From positions 62,001 to 126,000 of the forward strand of contig CAVCUP010000002.1 of assembly GCA_963605405.1 (NCBI GenBank): DNA of 64,000 nt. Reading direction: 5' to 3'. This document shows positions 32,829 through 41,075 of the stretch, in pieces; the stretch's first letter is position 1, and every line of letters starts with the position of its first letter. The stretch is from Paratractidigestivibacter sp963605405. Its GTDB lineage: Bacteria; Actinomycetota; Coriobacteriia; Coriobacteriales; Atopobiaceae. A program made the translations under genes and the position numbers. Under the pieces are notes generated by a model, which ran no database searches, was not told the origin of the DNA, and saw only the letters and a program-made list of their open reading frames with translations.

Positions 32829-33470
32829 GTGTTTGGTATCGGAGAAACCGAGCTCGTACTCATCCTGCTCTTTGCGTTCATGGTCTTCGGCCCGGACAAG
32901 CTCCCTGGCATGGGCAAGACCCTTGGCCGCGCGCTGCGCCAGTTCCGCAACGCCCAGGAGGGCTTCACGCAGGTCGTCCAGACCGAGATCGTCGACCCGG
33001 CCACCGAGGCCATGAGCGACAAGAAGCCCAACCGCAACCGCGTCGAGTTCGACGAGGACGCCGACATCGAGGGCGAGGAGGGCGCTGCCCCCGCCGCCAA
33101 GAAGCCCGAGACCTTTGCCGAGCGCAAGCGCCGGCTCGAGGCCGAGCGCAAGGCCCGCGAGGCCGCCGAGAAGCAGGCCGCCGCTGCCGAGCCCGTCGCC
33201 GATGCCGAGGACGCCGACGCCGACAAGGACGCCGCGCCTGCGGCCGAGGCCCAGGTCGCCGTCCCCGCGCAGGAGGAGCCCGCCGCCCCGAAGAAGCCGA
33301 GCGTGGCCGATCTCTACACCATGAAGCGCCCCGCGCCCAAGCCTCAGCCCGAGGCCGCGGAGCCCGCCGACGAGCGCCGAGCGGCCGAGAACCTCGGCGA
33401 CGGTCTCGACGCCCCTGTTGCCGACGCCGACGCATCCGCCGCTGCCGAAACCACCCCGAAGGAGGCCTAA
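32829..33470 (+). CDS. tatA: Sec-independent translocase TatA/TatB-type subunit with long tail
   Basis: 213 residues from a GTG (MFGIGETELVLILLFAFMVFGPDKLPGMGKTLGRALRQFR), the typical short transmembrane helix, FGP hinge and amphipathic helix of TatA/TatB. TatA is usually 60-100 residues; here about 150 residues of Ala/Glu/Lys-rich low-complexity sequence follow. Only one TatA-type gene precedes tatC, so it may serve both TatA and TatB roles. The SD gaaggga is about 9 bp upstream. The pore exports folded proteins with twin-arginine signals. Confidence 0.9.
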   Translation: MFGIGETELVLILLFAFMVFGPDKLPGMGKTLGRALRQFRNAQEGFTQVVQTEIVDPATEAMSDKKPNRNRVEFDEDADIEGEEGAAPAAKKPETFAERKRRLEAERKAREAAEKQAAAAEPVADAEDADADKDAAPAAEAQVAVPAQEEPAAPKKPSVADLYTMKRPAPKPQPEAAEPADERRAAENLGDGLDAPVADADASAAAETTPKEA

Positions 33471-33476
33471 CCCCTC

Positions 33477-34265
33477 ATGCCTATCGGTCCCGCACGCATG
33501 CCCCTTCTCGACCACCTCGGCGAGCTCCGCCGAAGGGTCACCATCATCGTGGTGTCCGTCCTCGTGGCGGCCATCATCGTCTACTTCGCCACGCCTGCGC
33601 TCATCGACCTCATGGTCGACCAGATCCGCGAGGCCATGCGAGGAGGCCACCTCACCGTCATGACGGCGCTCGGCGGCTTCACCATCCGCTTCAAGGTCGC
33701 GTGCTTCTTCGCCGTGATCATCTGCACACCCATCATCATCTGGGAGCTCATGGCCTTCTTCCTGCCGGCGCTGAAGCCGAGCGAGCGCAAGTGGGTCGTG
33801 CCCACCGTGGCCGCCATGGTCTTCCTCTTCTTCCTCGGCATGGTCTTCTGCTACTTCGTCATCCAGCCCGCCGCCTTCGGCTGGCTGCTCGACCAAACCT
33901 TCGAGTTCGCTGACTCCATCGCGGACGCGGAGGACTATCTCAACATTTATATGATGCTCGAGATCGGCTTCGGCATCGCCTTCCAGCTGCCGCTCGTCAT
34001 CTTCTACCTCACCATCTTCCACCTCGTGCCGTACGCGACGCTGCGCGGGCAGTGGCGCTACGTCTACGTGGGCCTTATGGTTCTGTCCGCCGTGGTGACG
34101 CCGGACGCGAGCCCCGTGACCATGCTGCTCATGTTCGCGGCGCTCATCGCCCTCTACGAGGTCGCGCTCGCCGTCGCCCGCTACGTGCTCATTGCCCGCG
34201 ACGGCAAGGAGTCCTTGAGGTGGACCCGCGAGGACTACGAGCGGCACGCCTTCGACGAGGCCTAG
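33477..34265 (+). CDS. tatC: Sec-independent protein translocase TatC
   Basis: 262 residues, six predicted transmembrane helices. The N terminus MPLLDHLGELRRRV is the conserved TatC cytoplasmic signal-binding segment with its glutamate, and the region LVIFYLTIFHLVPYATLRGQWRYVYVGLMVLSAVVTPDASPVTMLLM is typical for helices 4-6. Six bp after tatA, with aaggagg inside the tatA end. A second ATG seven codons in is an alternative start. It recognises twin-arginine signal peptides and recruits TatA. Confidence 0.96.
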   Translation: MPIGPARMPLLDHLGELRRRVTIIVVSVLVAAIIVYFATPALIDLMVDQIREAMRGGHLTVMTALGGFTIRFKVACFFAVIICTPIIIWELMAFFLPALKPSERKWVVPTVAAMVFLFFLGMVFCYFVIQPAAFGWLLDQTFEFADSIADAEDYLNIYMMLEIGFGIAFQLPLVIFYLTIFHLVPYATLRGQWRYVYVGLMVLSAVVTPDASPVTMLLMFAALIALYEVALAVARYVLIARDGKESLRWTREDYERHAFDEA

Positions 34266-34284
34266 GAATTCGCTCAATCAATGG

Positions 34285-34316
34285 ACGGGCGGCGGGGGAG
34301 ACCTTGCCGCCCGTTG
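34285..34316 (+). terminator. Hairpin after tatC
   Basis: ACGGGCGGC (34285-34293) pairs with GCCGCCCGT (34306-34314), 12-nt loop, followed only by tgcctt. Weak terminator or leader structure. Confidence 0.45.
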
Positions 34317-34376
34317 CCTTCTGCATATAATGTGCCAAACCACGCCACAGAACCTCAGCCGAAGTAAGGACCGTCT

Positions 34377-36965
34377 TTGAAGCTCATCATCACCGAGAAG
34401 AACGACGCCGCGGGACAGATCGCCAGGCTCCTCTCCGAGTCCGGCAAGCCCAAGGCCGACAAGGTCTACGACACGCCCGTCTACCGCTTCCGCATGGGCG
34501 GGGAGGACTGCGTGACCATCGGCCTTCGCGGGCATATCCTGCAGCCGGACTTCCCGACTGAGCTCAAGTTCAGCGACGAGCTGGGCTGGTTCGCCGTCGA
34601 CGCCGACGGCGAAATCATGCCCGCCGACCTGCCCGACGGCCTCGAGCGTCCGCCGTACAAGTCCAAGCGCAAGCCGTTTCTCAAGGACGGCATCGACATC
34701 AAGGGCTGGAAAATCGCGAGCCTGCCCTATCTCGTGTGGGCCCCGATCCAGAAGCTCCCGGCCGAGAAGGGCATCATCCGTTCCCTCAAGAACCTCGCCA
34801 AGAAGGCCGACTCCGTCGTCATCGGCACCGACTTCGACCGCGAGGGCGAGCTTATCGGATCCGACGCGCTTCGCCAGGTGCTCGACGTGAACCCCGACGT
34901 GCCCGTCTCCCGTGCGCGCTACTCCGCCTTCACCAAGGGCGAGATCGACCACGCCTTCGCGAACCTCGTCGACCTCGATCAGGACCTCGCCGACGCCGGT
35001 GAGAGCCGCCAGTACATCGACCTCATCTGGGGCGCGGTCCTCACGCGCTATCTCACCACGGCGCGCTTCTCCGGCCTGGGCAATACCCGCTCGGCCGGTC
35101 GCGTGCAGACCCCGACGCTCGCGCTTGTGGTCGAGCGCGAGCGCGAGCGCATGGCCTTCGTGCCCGACGACTACTGGGTGATCTCCGGCGAGGCCTCCCA
35201 CGAGGGCTCCGAGCCCTTCAAGATCACGCACGCCGAGGGCCGCTTCTGGAAGAAGGACGAGGCCGACGCCTCCTGGGCGCGCGTCGCCGAGGCCAAGGAG
35301 GCCCTGGTCAAGTCCGTCGAGAGCAAGAGCCGCCAGCAGCGCCCTCCCGCGCCCTTCAACACGACGAGCCTCCAGGCGGCCGCGGCCTCCGAGGGCATCA
35401 GCCCGGCGCGCACCATGCGCCTGGCCGAGAGCCTCTACATGGACGGCCTCATCTCCTACCCCCGCGTGGACAACACCGTCTACCCGGATTCGCTTGACCT
35501 CAAGGACTGCGTGCGCACCATCTCCAAGGTCCCGCAGTACGCGAGTTGCTGCCAGGCGCTTCTTGACCAGCCGAAGCTCACCGCTACGCGCGGTAAGCAG
35601 GAGACGACCGACCACCCGCCCATCTATCCCACGGGCGCGGCGGACCCCGAGAAGCTTCAGCCCGCGGCCTGGAAGCTCTACAACCTGATCGCGCGGCGCT
35701 TCCTCGCCACGCTCATGGGCCCGGCCACCATCGAGGGCACCAAGGTCACCTTCGACGTCGCGGGCGAGCCCTTCACCGCCTCCGGCAACGTCCTCGCCAC
35801 GCCCGGCTTCCGCAGCATCTACCCCTACGGACTCAAGAAGGACGACCAGCTGCCTGAGCTCAAGGCCGGCGACGTGTGCGATGTCGAGTCCATGGACTTC
35901 GCCGCCAAGCAGACCGAGCCCCCCGCGCGCTACAGCCAGGGCAAGCTCATTCAGGAGATGGAGAAGCGCGGCCTCGGCACCAAGTCCACGCGCGCGAGCA
36001 TCATCGACACGCTTTACCAGCGTAAATACCTGAAGAACGACCCCTGCGAGCCGAGCCAGCTCGGCATGGCCATCATCGACGCCCTGCACACCTACGCGCC
36101 GCGCATCACCACGTCCGAGATGACCTCCGAGCTCGAGGACGACATGACCAAGGTCGCCGAGGGCAAGGACACGCAGGCCGCCGTGGTCAACCACTCCCGC
36201 GCGCTTCTCGCTGGGATGATGGACGGGCTCATCGAGCACACCGAGGACCTCTCCGAGGCCATCGCCGACGCCGTCACCGCCGACGCAAAGATCGGCGTGT
36301 GCCCCAAATGCGGCAAGGACCTCGTGGTCAAGACCAGCGCCAAGACCCGCGGCAGCTTCGCCGGCTGCATGGGCTGGCCCGACTGCGACGTGACCTACCC
36401 GCTGCCGCAGGGGCGCATCGAGGCGCTCGAGGGCGAGGCCTCGGTGTGCCCGGACTGCGGCGCCCCGCGCGTGAAGGTCCACCCGTTCCGCAGCCGCGCC
36501 TTCGAGCAGTGCGTGAACCCCGCCTGCCCCACGAACCTGGAGCCCGACGTCGAGGTCGGCGTGTGCAAGGCATGTGCCGAGGCGGGCCGCGAGGGCAAGC
36601 TCATCGCCCATAAGTCCGAGAAGACGGGCAAGCGTTTTATCCGCTGCCAGAACTACGACGACTGCGGAACGAGCTATCCGCTGCCCGCCCGCGGCAAGCT
36701 CGAGGCCGCGCACGAGGAGTGCCCGGAGTGCGGGGCGCCGATGGTCGTGGTCACGACGGCGCGCGGACCCTGGAAGCTCTGTCCCAACATGGACTGCCCC
36801 GGCCGCGAGAAGAAGGAGGCCGCCAAGTCCGCCCGCGGAGCAAAGAAGGCGGCGGCCGCCGACGATAAGAAGGCCCCCGCGAAGAAGCCTGCGGCCAAGA
36901 AAACCGCAGCGAAGAAGCCTGCGGCAAAGAAGACGGCTGCAAAGAAGGACTCTGCGGAGAAGTAA
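34377..36965 (+). CDS. Type IA DNA topoisomerase, archaeal-type topoisomerase I
   Basis: 862 residues from a TTG (SD taagga). Toprim domain: MKLIITEKNDAAGQIARLL and GTDFDREGELIG with the metal-binding acidic residues. The active-site tyrosine is Y361 in GLISYPRVDNTVYP, the form seen in archaeal TopA-like enzymes rather than standard bacterial TopA. The C terminus carries four Cys4 zinc ribbons (CPKCGKD...CMGWPDC; CPDCG...CVNPAC; CKAC...CQNYDDC; CPECG...CPNMDC) and a basic Lys/Ala repeat tail. It relaxes negative supercoils by single-strand passage. Confidence 0.94.
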   Translation: MKLIITEKNDAAGQIARLLSESGKPKADKVYDTPVYRFRMGGEDCVTIGLRGHILQPDFPTELKFSDELGWFAVDADGEIMPADLPDGLERPPYKSKRKPFLKDGIDIKGWKIASLPYLVWAPIQKLPAEKGIIRSLKNLAKKADSVVIGTDFDREGELIGSDALRQVLDVNPDVPVSRARYSAFTKGEIDHAFANLVDLDQDLADAGESRQYIDLIWGAVLTRYLTTARFSGLGNTRSAGRVQTPTLALVVERERERMAFVPDDYWVISGEASHEGSEPFKITHAEGRFWKKDEADASWARVAEAKEALVKSVESKSRQQRPPAPFNTTSLQAAAASEGISPARTMRLAESLYMDGLISYPRVDNTVYPDSLDLKDCVRTISKVPQYASCCQALLDQPKLTATRGKQETTDHPPIYPTGAADPEKLQPAAWKLYNLIARRFLATLMGPATIEGTKVTFDVAGEPFTASGNVLATPGFRSIYPYGLKKDDQLPELKAGDVCDVESMDFAAKQTEPPARYSQGKLIQEMEKRGLGTKSTRASIIDTLYQRKYLKNDPCEPSQLGMAIIDALHTYAPRITTSEMTSELEDDMTKVAEGKDTQAAVVNHSRALLAGMMDGLIEHTEDLSEAIADAVTADAKIGVCPKCGKDLVVKTSAKTRGSFAGCMGWPDCDVTYPLPQGRIEALEGEASVCPDCGAPRVKVHPFRSRAFEQCVNPACPTNLEPDVEVGVCKACAEAGREGKLIAHKSEKTGKRFIRCQNYDDCGTSYPLPARGKLEAAHEECPECGAPMVVVTTARGPWKLCPNMDCPGREKKEAAKSARGAKKAAAADDKKAPAKKPAAKKTAAKKPAAKKTAAKKDSAEK

Positions 36966-36982
36966 GGCGAAGTTCGCGGCCT

Positions 36983-37015
36983 CGGGCCCCCGCTCATACG
37001 GCGGGGGCCCGTTTT
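36983..37015 (+). terminator. Intrinsic terminator after topoisomerase gene
   Basis: Perfect 11-bp stem CGGGCCCCCGC (36983-36993) / GCGGGGGCCCG (37001-37011), then TTTT. Confidence 0.88.
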
Positions 37016-37035
37016 GTAGAGAGGAGATGTCCCAG

Positions 37036-38808
37036 ATGCTCGATCTTAAACGCGTGCTGGCGGCCGCCCCGAAGGCGCCGTCCGACGAGCCGCTGATCCC
37101 GCTCGCGACCCCGTGGGGCGAGCAGGTCCTCGCGGGCCGAGAGTTCGCGTGGACCCACCCGAGGCCCCAGTTCGCACGGGAGGGCGCCGTGCCCCTCAAC
37201 GGTTGGTGGGACTTCTCGGCGGGGTCGGACGCGCTCGACCGGCGCATTCGCGTGCCCTTCTCGCCGGAGGCTGCGCTCTCTGGCATCGGCGAGAAGATGG
37301 AGTCCGGATGCGAGCTCTGGTATCGGCGGGAGCTGCCGGAACTCGACCTCACGGGAGGGCGCCGGGCGATCCTTCACTTCGAGGCCGTGGACTGGTCATG
37401 CGAGGTCTGGGTCAATGACGTGCCGGTCGCGAGCCATACGGGGGCGTACCTGCCCTTCGAGGCGGACATCACCGACGCGCTCGCCGCAGGAGAGGGCGGC
37501 GCCCGCGAGCTCAAGGTCCGCGCGGCCGATCCGTCCGATGCGGGTACCCAGCTGCGCGGAAAGCAAAGCTCGCGCCCGGGCGGAATCTGGTATACGGCCC
37601 AGTCGGGCATCTGGCGCGACGTGTGGCTCGAGGTCGTTCCGGCGGCGCGCCTGACGTCGCTTCGCGTCGACGCCGGGCTCGACGGGCACGTGGAGCTCCG
37701 CGTGGAGGCGACCGATTCCTCGGCCGAGGTCGTGGCGAGAATTCTCGACGACGGCCGTGAGGTCGCGCGAGCCGAGGGGCGTGCCGCGGAGCCTCTCGTT
37801 GCCACGCTTGACGGGCCGCGCCTTTGGTCTCCCGACGATCCGCATCTGTATGACTTGGAGCTGACCTGTGGCGAAGACGTCGTGCGCAGCTACTTCGGCA
37901 TCCGGTCGGTCGAGGTGCGCGAGGATGCCGGCGGCTGCAGGCGTCTCTTCCTCAACGGCGAGCCTCTCTTTTTGCGCGGCGTGCTGGACCAGGGGTATTG
38001 GCCCGATGGGCTCATGACCCCGCCGTGCGCGGAGGCCCTCGAGTTCGATGTTCGGGCCATGAAGGATGCCGGCTTCAATCTGCTTCGCAAGCACATCAAG
38101 GTGGAGGACGGGCGCTTCTACGAGTTGTGTGACCGGCTGGGGATGCTCGTCATCCAGGATGTCCCGACCGGCGGCGGCGAGTATTCGGCCTGGCACACGA
38201 GCCAAAAGCCCACGCTCTTCCGATTCACGTGGACGGCCGTGTGCGACACGACCGAGCGCGCGCATCGGGCTTTGTCGTCGAGCGACGCGGCGTATCGCGA
38301 GGAATGGCTCGCGACCTGCGAAGGCATGGTCGGGCTTCTTCGCGATCACCCGAGCGTCGTGGCCTGGTGTCTCTTCAACGAGGGATGGGGGCAGTTCGAC
38401 GCGGGTGCCGCGACCCAGCGGGTATGGGAGCTCGACCCGACGCGGCCCGTGGACGCTACGAGCGGCTGGTATGACCAGGGCGCAGGGGACTTCTGGAGCA
38501 TCCATAACTACTTCCGGCCGCTCGGCCCCGAGCGCGGGCGGGCGGCACGGGGGCGCGCCTATCTGCTCTCGGAGTTCGGCGGCATCACGCTTTCTGTCGC
38601 GGGGCATGTCTCGCGGGAGTCGAGCTACGGCTACGGGGCGGCGGGCGACGCGGAGGCCTTTCGGCGTGAGCTCGCCGGGCTTCTTGCCAAGGCGGACGCT
38701 CTCGAGGCGCAGGGTTGCGCGGGCTTCGTGTATACGCAGCTTTCCGACGTTGAGGAGGAGACGAACGGGCTTCTCACCTATGACCGGCGCGTGAACAAGC
38801 TCGGGTAG
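37036..38808 (+). CDS. Glycoside hydrolase family 2 enzyme
   Basis: 590 residues from the ATG at 37036, which is 9 bp after gagaggag; an ATG 9 bp upstream abuts the SD. Domain order is GH2: jelly-roll sugar-binding domain (WYRRELPELDLTGGRRAILHFEAVDWSCEVWVNDVPVASHTGAYLPFE), immunoglobulin-like domain, TIM barrel. WCLFNEGWGQF (E449) is the acid/base and LLSEFGG (E513) the nucleophile. Members cleave beta-galactosides, beta-mannosides, beta-glucuronides or arabinosides; specificity is unclear. No signal peptide. No transporter gene adjoins it. Confidence 0.93.
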   Translation: MLDLKRVLAAAPKAPSDEPLIPLATPWGEQVLAGREFAWTHPRPQFAREGAVPLNGWWDFSAGSDALDRRIRVPFSPEAALSGIGEKMESGCELWYRRELPELDLTGGRRAILHFEAVDWSCEVWVNDVPVASHTGAYLPFEADITDALAAGEGGARELKVRAADPSDAGTQLRGKQSSRPGGIWYTAQSGIWRDVWLEVVPAARLTSLRVDAGLDGHVELRVEATDSSAEVVARILDDGREVARAEGRAAEPLVATLDGPRLWSPDDPHLYDLELTCGEDVVRSYFGIRSVEVREDAGGCRRLFLNGEPLFLRGVLDQGYWPDGLMTPPCAEALEFDVRAMKDAGFNLLRKHIKVEDGRFYELCDRLGMLVIQDVPTGGGEYSAWHTSQKPTLFRFTWTAVCDTTERAHRALSSSDAAYREEWLATCEGMVGLLRDHPSVVAWCLFNEGWGQFDAGAATQRVWELDPTRPVDATSGWYDQGAGDFWSIHNYFRPLGPERGRAARGRAYLLSEFGGITLSVAGHVSRESSYGYGAAGDAEAFRRELAGLLAKADALEAQGCAGFVYTQLSDVEEETNGLLTYDRRVNKLG

Positions 38809-38870
38809 GGAGGGCCATTGAAGAGCGGGGCTTGGGGCCCGTGAAGGCGCCCCTCGCCCCGATTCGCCCG

Positions 38871-38900
38871 TTGCAAGCAGGCCCGACGAACGGGTACAAT
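38871..38900 (+). promoter_or_regulatory. Promoter for a possible antisense RNA
   Basis: TTGCAA (38871-38876) and TACAAT (38895-38900) are 18 bp apart, reading toward the hairpin at 38947 and the minus-strand small peptide gene. There is no plus-strand gene until 39328. Confidence 0.5.
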
Positions 38901-38946
38901 CGGACACGTACAGAGGCTATATGCCCTCCTGTATATAACGTTTGAT

Positions 38947-39011
38947 GGTGGGGAGGCCCCAGAATCAGCCGTCGTGCAGGGCGGCTGAATCGCAGAAGGG
39001 GCTTCCCCACC
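38947..39011. ncRNA. Structured hairpin between convergent transcripts (putative antisense RNA region)
   Basis: A 14-bp outer stem pairs 38947-38960 with 38998-39011 (GGTGGGGAGGCCCC / GGGGCTTCCCCACC, one wobble), and an inner stem joins TCAGCC to GGCTGA around a 12-nt loop. It lies immediately beyond the stop of the minus-strand peptide gene, a layout like the shared terminator of type I toxin-antitoxin pairs. Confidence 0.5.
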
Positions 39012-39018
39012 GTTGTAT

Positions 39019-39102
39019 CTAGAGCTTAGAGATCAAGCGATAGATGACAGCCGCCATAATAAGCACGGATGCTGAAAGTGCCAGCACGGTAAGGTCGTCC
39101 AT
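39019..39102 (-). CDS. 27-residue hydrophobic peptide, candidate type I toxin
   Basis: ATG at 39102 preceded by ggaggggttcgc, an excellent SD. The peptide begins MDDLTVLALSASVLIMAAVI and ends YRLISKL: an acidic N terminus, one membrane-spanning stretch and a basic C terminus, the pattern of small membrane toxins. A consensus promoter (TTGACA, then TACGCT after 17 bp on the minus strand) lies at about 39170-39200. A structured hairpin follows the stop, and a plus-strand promoter faces it. Toxicity is inferred from architecture only. Confidence 0.6.
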   Translation of the reverse strand: MDDLTVLALSASVLIMAAVIYRLISKL

Positions 39103-39327
39103 GCGAACCCCTCCAATCTGCCTGCAGACTCGGAGGGCGCCGCTGTCCGTGTACGAACAAGCGTACTATATTTGTATGGTTTTGTCAAGCGATGCGAGGG
39201 TTAGCTCCCGGTGTCGCTCGAGGTTTAATGCAGCTGCGGAGCTGGGCGTGCCCGTTGATTTTGTCGAATCGAATAATCGCGCGTATGATTAGAAGGTTAA
39301 TTCGAGGCGAGGCGGAAAGCGGGTGCC

Positions 39328-39963
39328 ATGCGAGGGGTCTTCATCACGCTTGAGGGGGCGGACGGCTGCGGCAAGTCGACCCAGGCGGCGCGTCTTGCCG
39401 ATCGCATCGCCGCGTTCGGACGCGAGGTCGTGCGCCTGCGCGAGCCCGGCGGCACCCCCATCAGCGAAAAGATCCGCGCTCTCGTGCTCGACCCAGATAA
39501 CGCCGAGATGACTCCCGAGTGCGAGCTGCTCCTCTTCGAGGCGAGCCGCGCGCAGCTCGTGCGCGAGGTCGTGGAGCCCGCGCTTGCCCGCGGGGCGGTC
39601 GTGGTCTGCGACCGCTACCGAGACTCGACCTTCGCCTACCAGGCCGCCGGTCGCTCGCTTGCCGAGGACGTCATCCACCGCGCGAACGCGCTCGGGTGCT
39701 GCGGCGTCGACCCCGACCGAACCATTGTGCTCGACATGGAGACCGAGCCCGCCCTGGCGCGCGCAACCCGTGACGGCGCCGATCGCATGGAGGCCGAGGG
39801 CGTCGCGTTCCAGCGCCGTGTGCGCGAGGGCTACCTGCGCCTCGTTGCCGATGAGCCGGGGCGCGTGCGCAAGGTCGACGCCGCGGGCACGCCCGAAGAG
39901 GTCGCCGAGCGCGTCGCGGCCGCGCTTCTCGACGTGCTGCCTGAGCTCGGGGGCGGTGCGTGA
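39328..39963 (+). CDS. tmk: Thymidylate kinase
   Basis: 211 residues. P-loop LEGADGCGKSTQAARLA, LREPGGTPISEKIR (substrate-binding Arg), DRYRDSTFAYQAAGR and the LID region typical of dTMP kinases. Converts dTMP to dTDP for DNA synthesis. It is followed with stop/start overlap (TGATG) by holB and then ricT, a gene order conserved in Gram-positive bacteria. Confidence 0.97.
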   Translation: MRGVFITLEGADGCGKSTQAARLADRIAAFGREVVRLREPGGTPISEKIRALVLDPDNAEMTPECELLLFEASRAQLVREVVEPALARGAVVVCDRYRDSTFAYQAAGRSLAEDVIHRANALGCCGVDPDRTIVLDMETEPALARATRDGADRMEAEGVAFQRRVREGYLRLVADEPGRVRKVDAAGTPEEVAERVAAALLDVLPELGGGA

Positions 39964-41075
39964 TGGAGACGCCCCGCGCGCTTTCGGCCATCTCCGACCA
40001 GCCCCGCGTCCGCGACTTCCTGGCGCAGGCCATCGCCGAGGGCAGGCTCAGCCACGCGTATCTCTTTGTGGGCGCGCCCGGTTCCGGCAAGCTCGATGCC
40101 GCCGGCGCCCTGGCCAAGGCCGTCGTCTGCCCCAACGGCGGGGACGGAACCTGCGACGAATGCCGCCGCGTCTCCAGGCATACGCACCCGGACGTGCACT
40201 GGCTCTCGCCCGCGAGCGCCACGGGGTACCTGGCCGACCAGATCCGCGACCTCATCGCCGACGTCAACCTGGCCCCGATGCGCGCCAAGGCTAAGGTCTA
40301 CGTGGTCGACCGCGCCGACCTCCTGCGCGGGACGGCCGCGAACGCACTGCTCAAGACCCTTGAGGAGCCGCCCGAGGGCGTCGTATTCATCCTATGCGGG
40401 CGCACGGTCGCGGCGATGCTGCCCACCATCGTCTCTCGCTGCCAGGTCGTGCCCTTCCGCGTCACCTCGCCGGACGCCGCCCTTCACACCGTGATTCGCG
40501 AGTCCGGCGGCTCGGAGAGAGACGCCCGGATAGCCCTCGCCGTCGCAGGCGCCCCCGCCCGTGCCTGCGAGTACCTCGCCTCCGCAGAGCGCCGCCAGGT
40601 TCGCAGGCTCGTGGTTCAGGCGGTGGGCGGCCTTTCCCGCGACGACTCATGGGATGTGCTCAAGGCGGCCGCGGATATCGTCGCCGCGGTCAAGGTACCC
40701 CTTGCCGATATAAAGAAATCGCAGGAAGAGGCCGTCAAGGAGAGCTCGGACTTCCTTACCTCCTCGGCGCTCAAGGCCGTGGAGGCGGCCAACAAGCGCG
40801 AGCTCACCGCCCGCGAGCGGTCGGGTATGATGGAGGCCGTCTCGGCCGCCGAGTCCGTCCTGCGAGACGTGCTCGCCGCCTGCGAGTCGCTCGAGGGCCC
40901 CATCGTGAACGAGGACGTCTCGGACATCGTCTCGCGCATGGCGGCCTATACATCCACGGCCAACGTCGTGCACGCGCTCGAGGCCTGCTCCAAGGCCCGG
41001 GCAACCTTATCCAGGAACGTTTCCGCGCAGCTGACGCTCGAGGTCATGCTGCTTGCCATAAAGGAGGCACTCTAA
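39963..41075 (+). CDS. holB: DNA polymerase III delta-prime subunit
   Basis: 370 residues. AAA+ clamp-loader protein: GRLSHAYLFVGAPGSGKLDAAGALAKAV has a P-loop whose Ser/Thr is replaced by Leu, as expected for the non-hydrolysing delta-prime subunit. A cysteine cluster (VVCPNGGDGTCDECRR) forms the zinc module, and IVSRCQVVPFR is the SRC arginine-finger motif. A GTG one codon upstream is an alternative start. Overlaps tmk by one base; ricT begins directly after its stop. Confidence 0.94.
   Translation: METPRALSAISDQPRVRDFLAQAIAEGRLSHAYLFVGAPGSGKLDAAGALAKAVVCPNGGDGTCDECRRVSRHTHPDVHWLSPASATGYLADQIRDLIADVNLAPMRAKAKVYVVDRADLLRGTAANALLKTLEEPPEGVVFILCGRTVAAMLPTIVSRCQVVPFRVTSPDAALHTVIRESGGSERDARIALAVAGAPARACEYLASAERRQVRRLVVQAVGGLSRDDSWDVLKAAADIVAAVKVPLADIKKSQEEAVKESSDFLTSSALKAVEAANKRELTARERSGMMEAVSAAESVLRDVLAACESLEGPIVNEDVSDIVSRMAAYTSTANVVHALEACSKARATLSRNVSAQLTLEVMLLAIKEAL

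Noticed and set aside
34278..37352. Long minus-strand open frame across topoisomerase and GH2 genes
   Set aside because: It runs through two well-supported genes and a terminator, has low-complexity composition and no recognisable domain.
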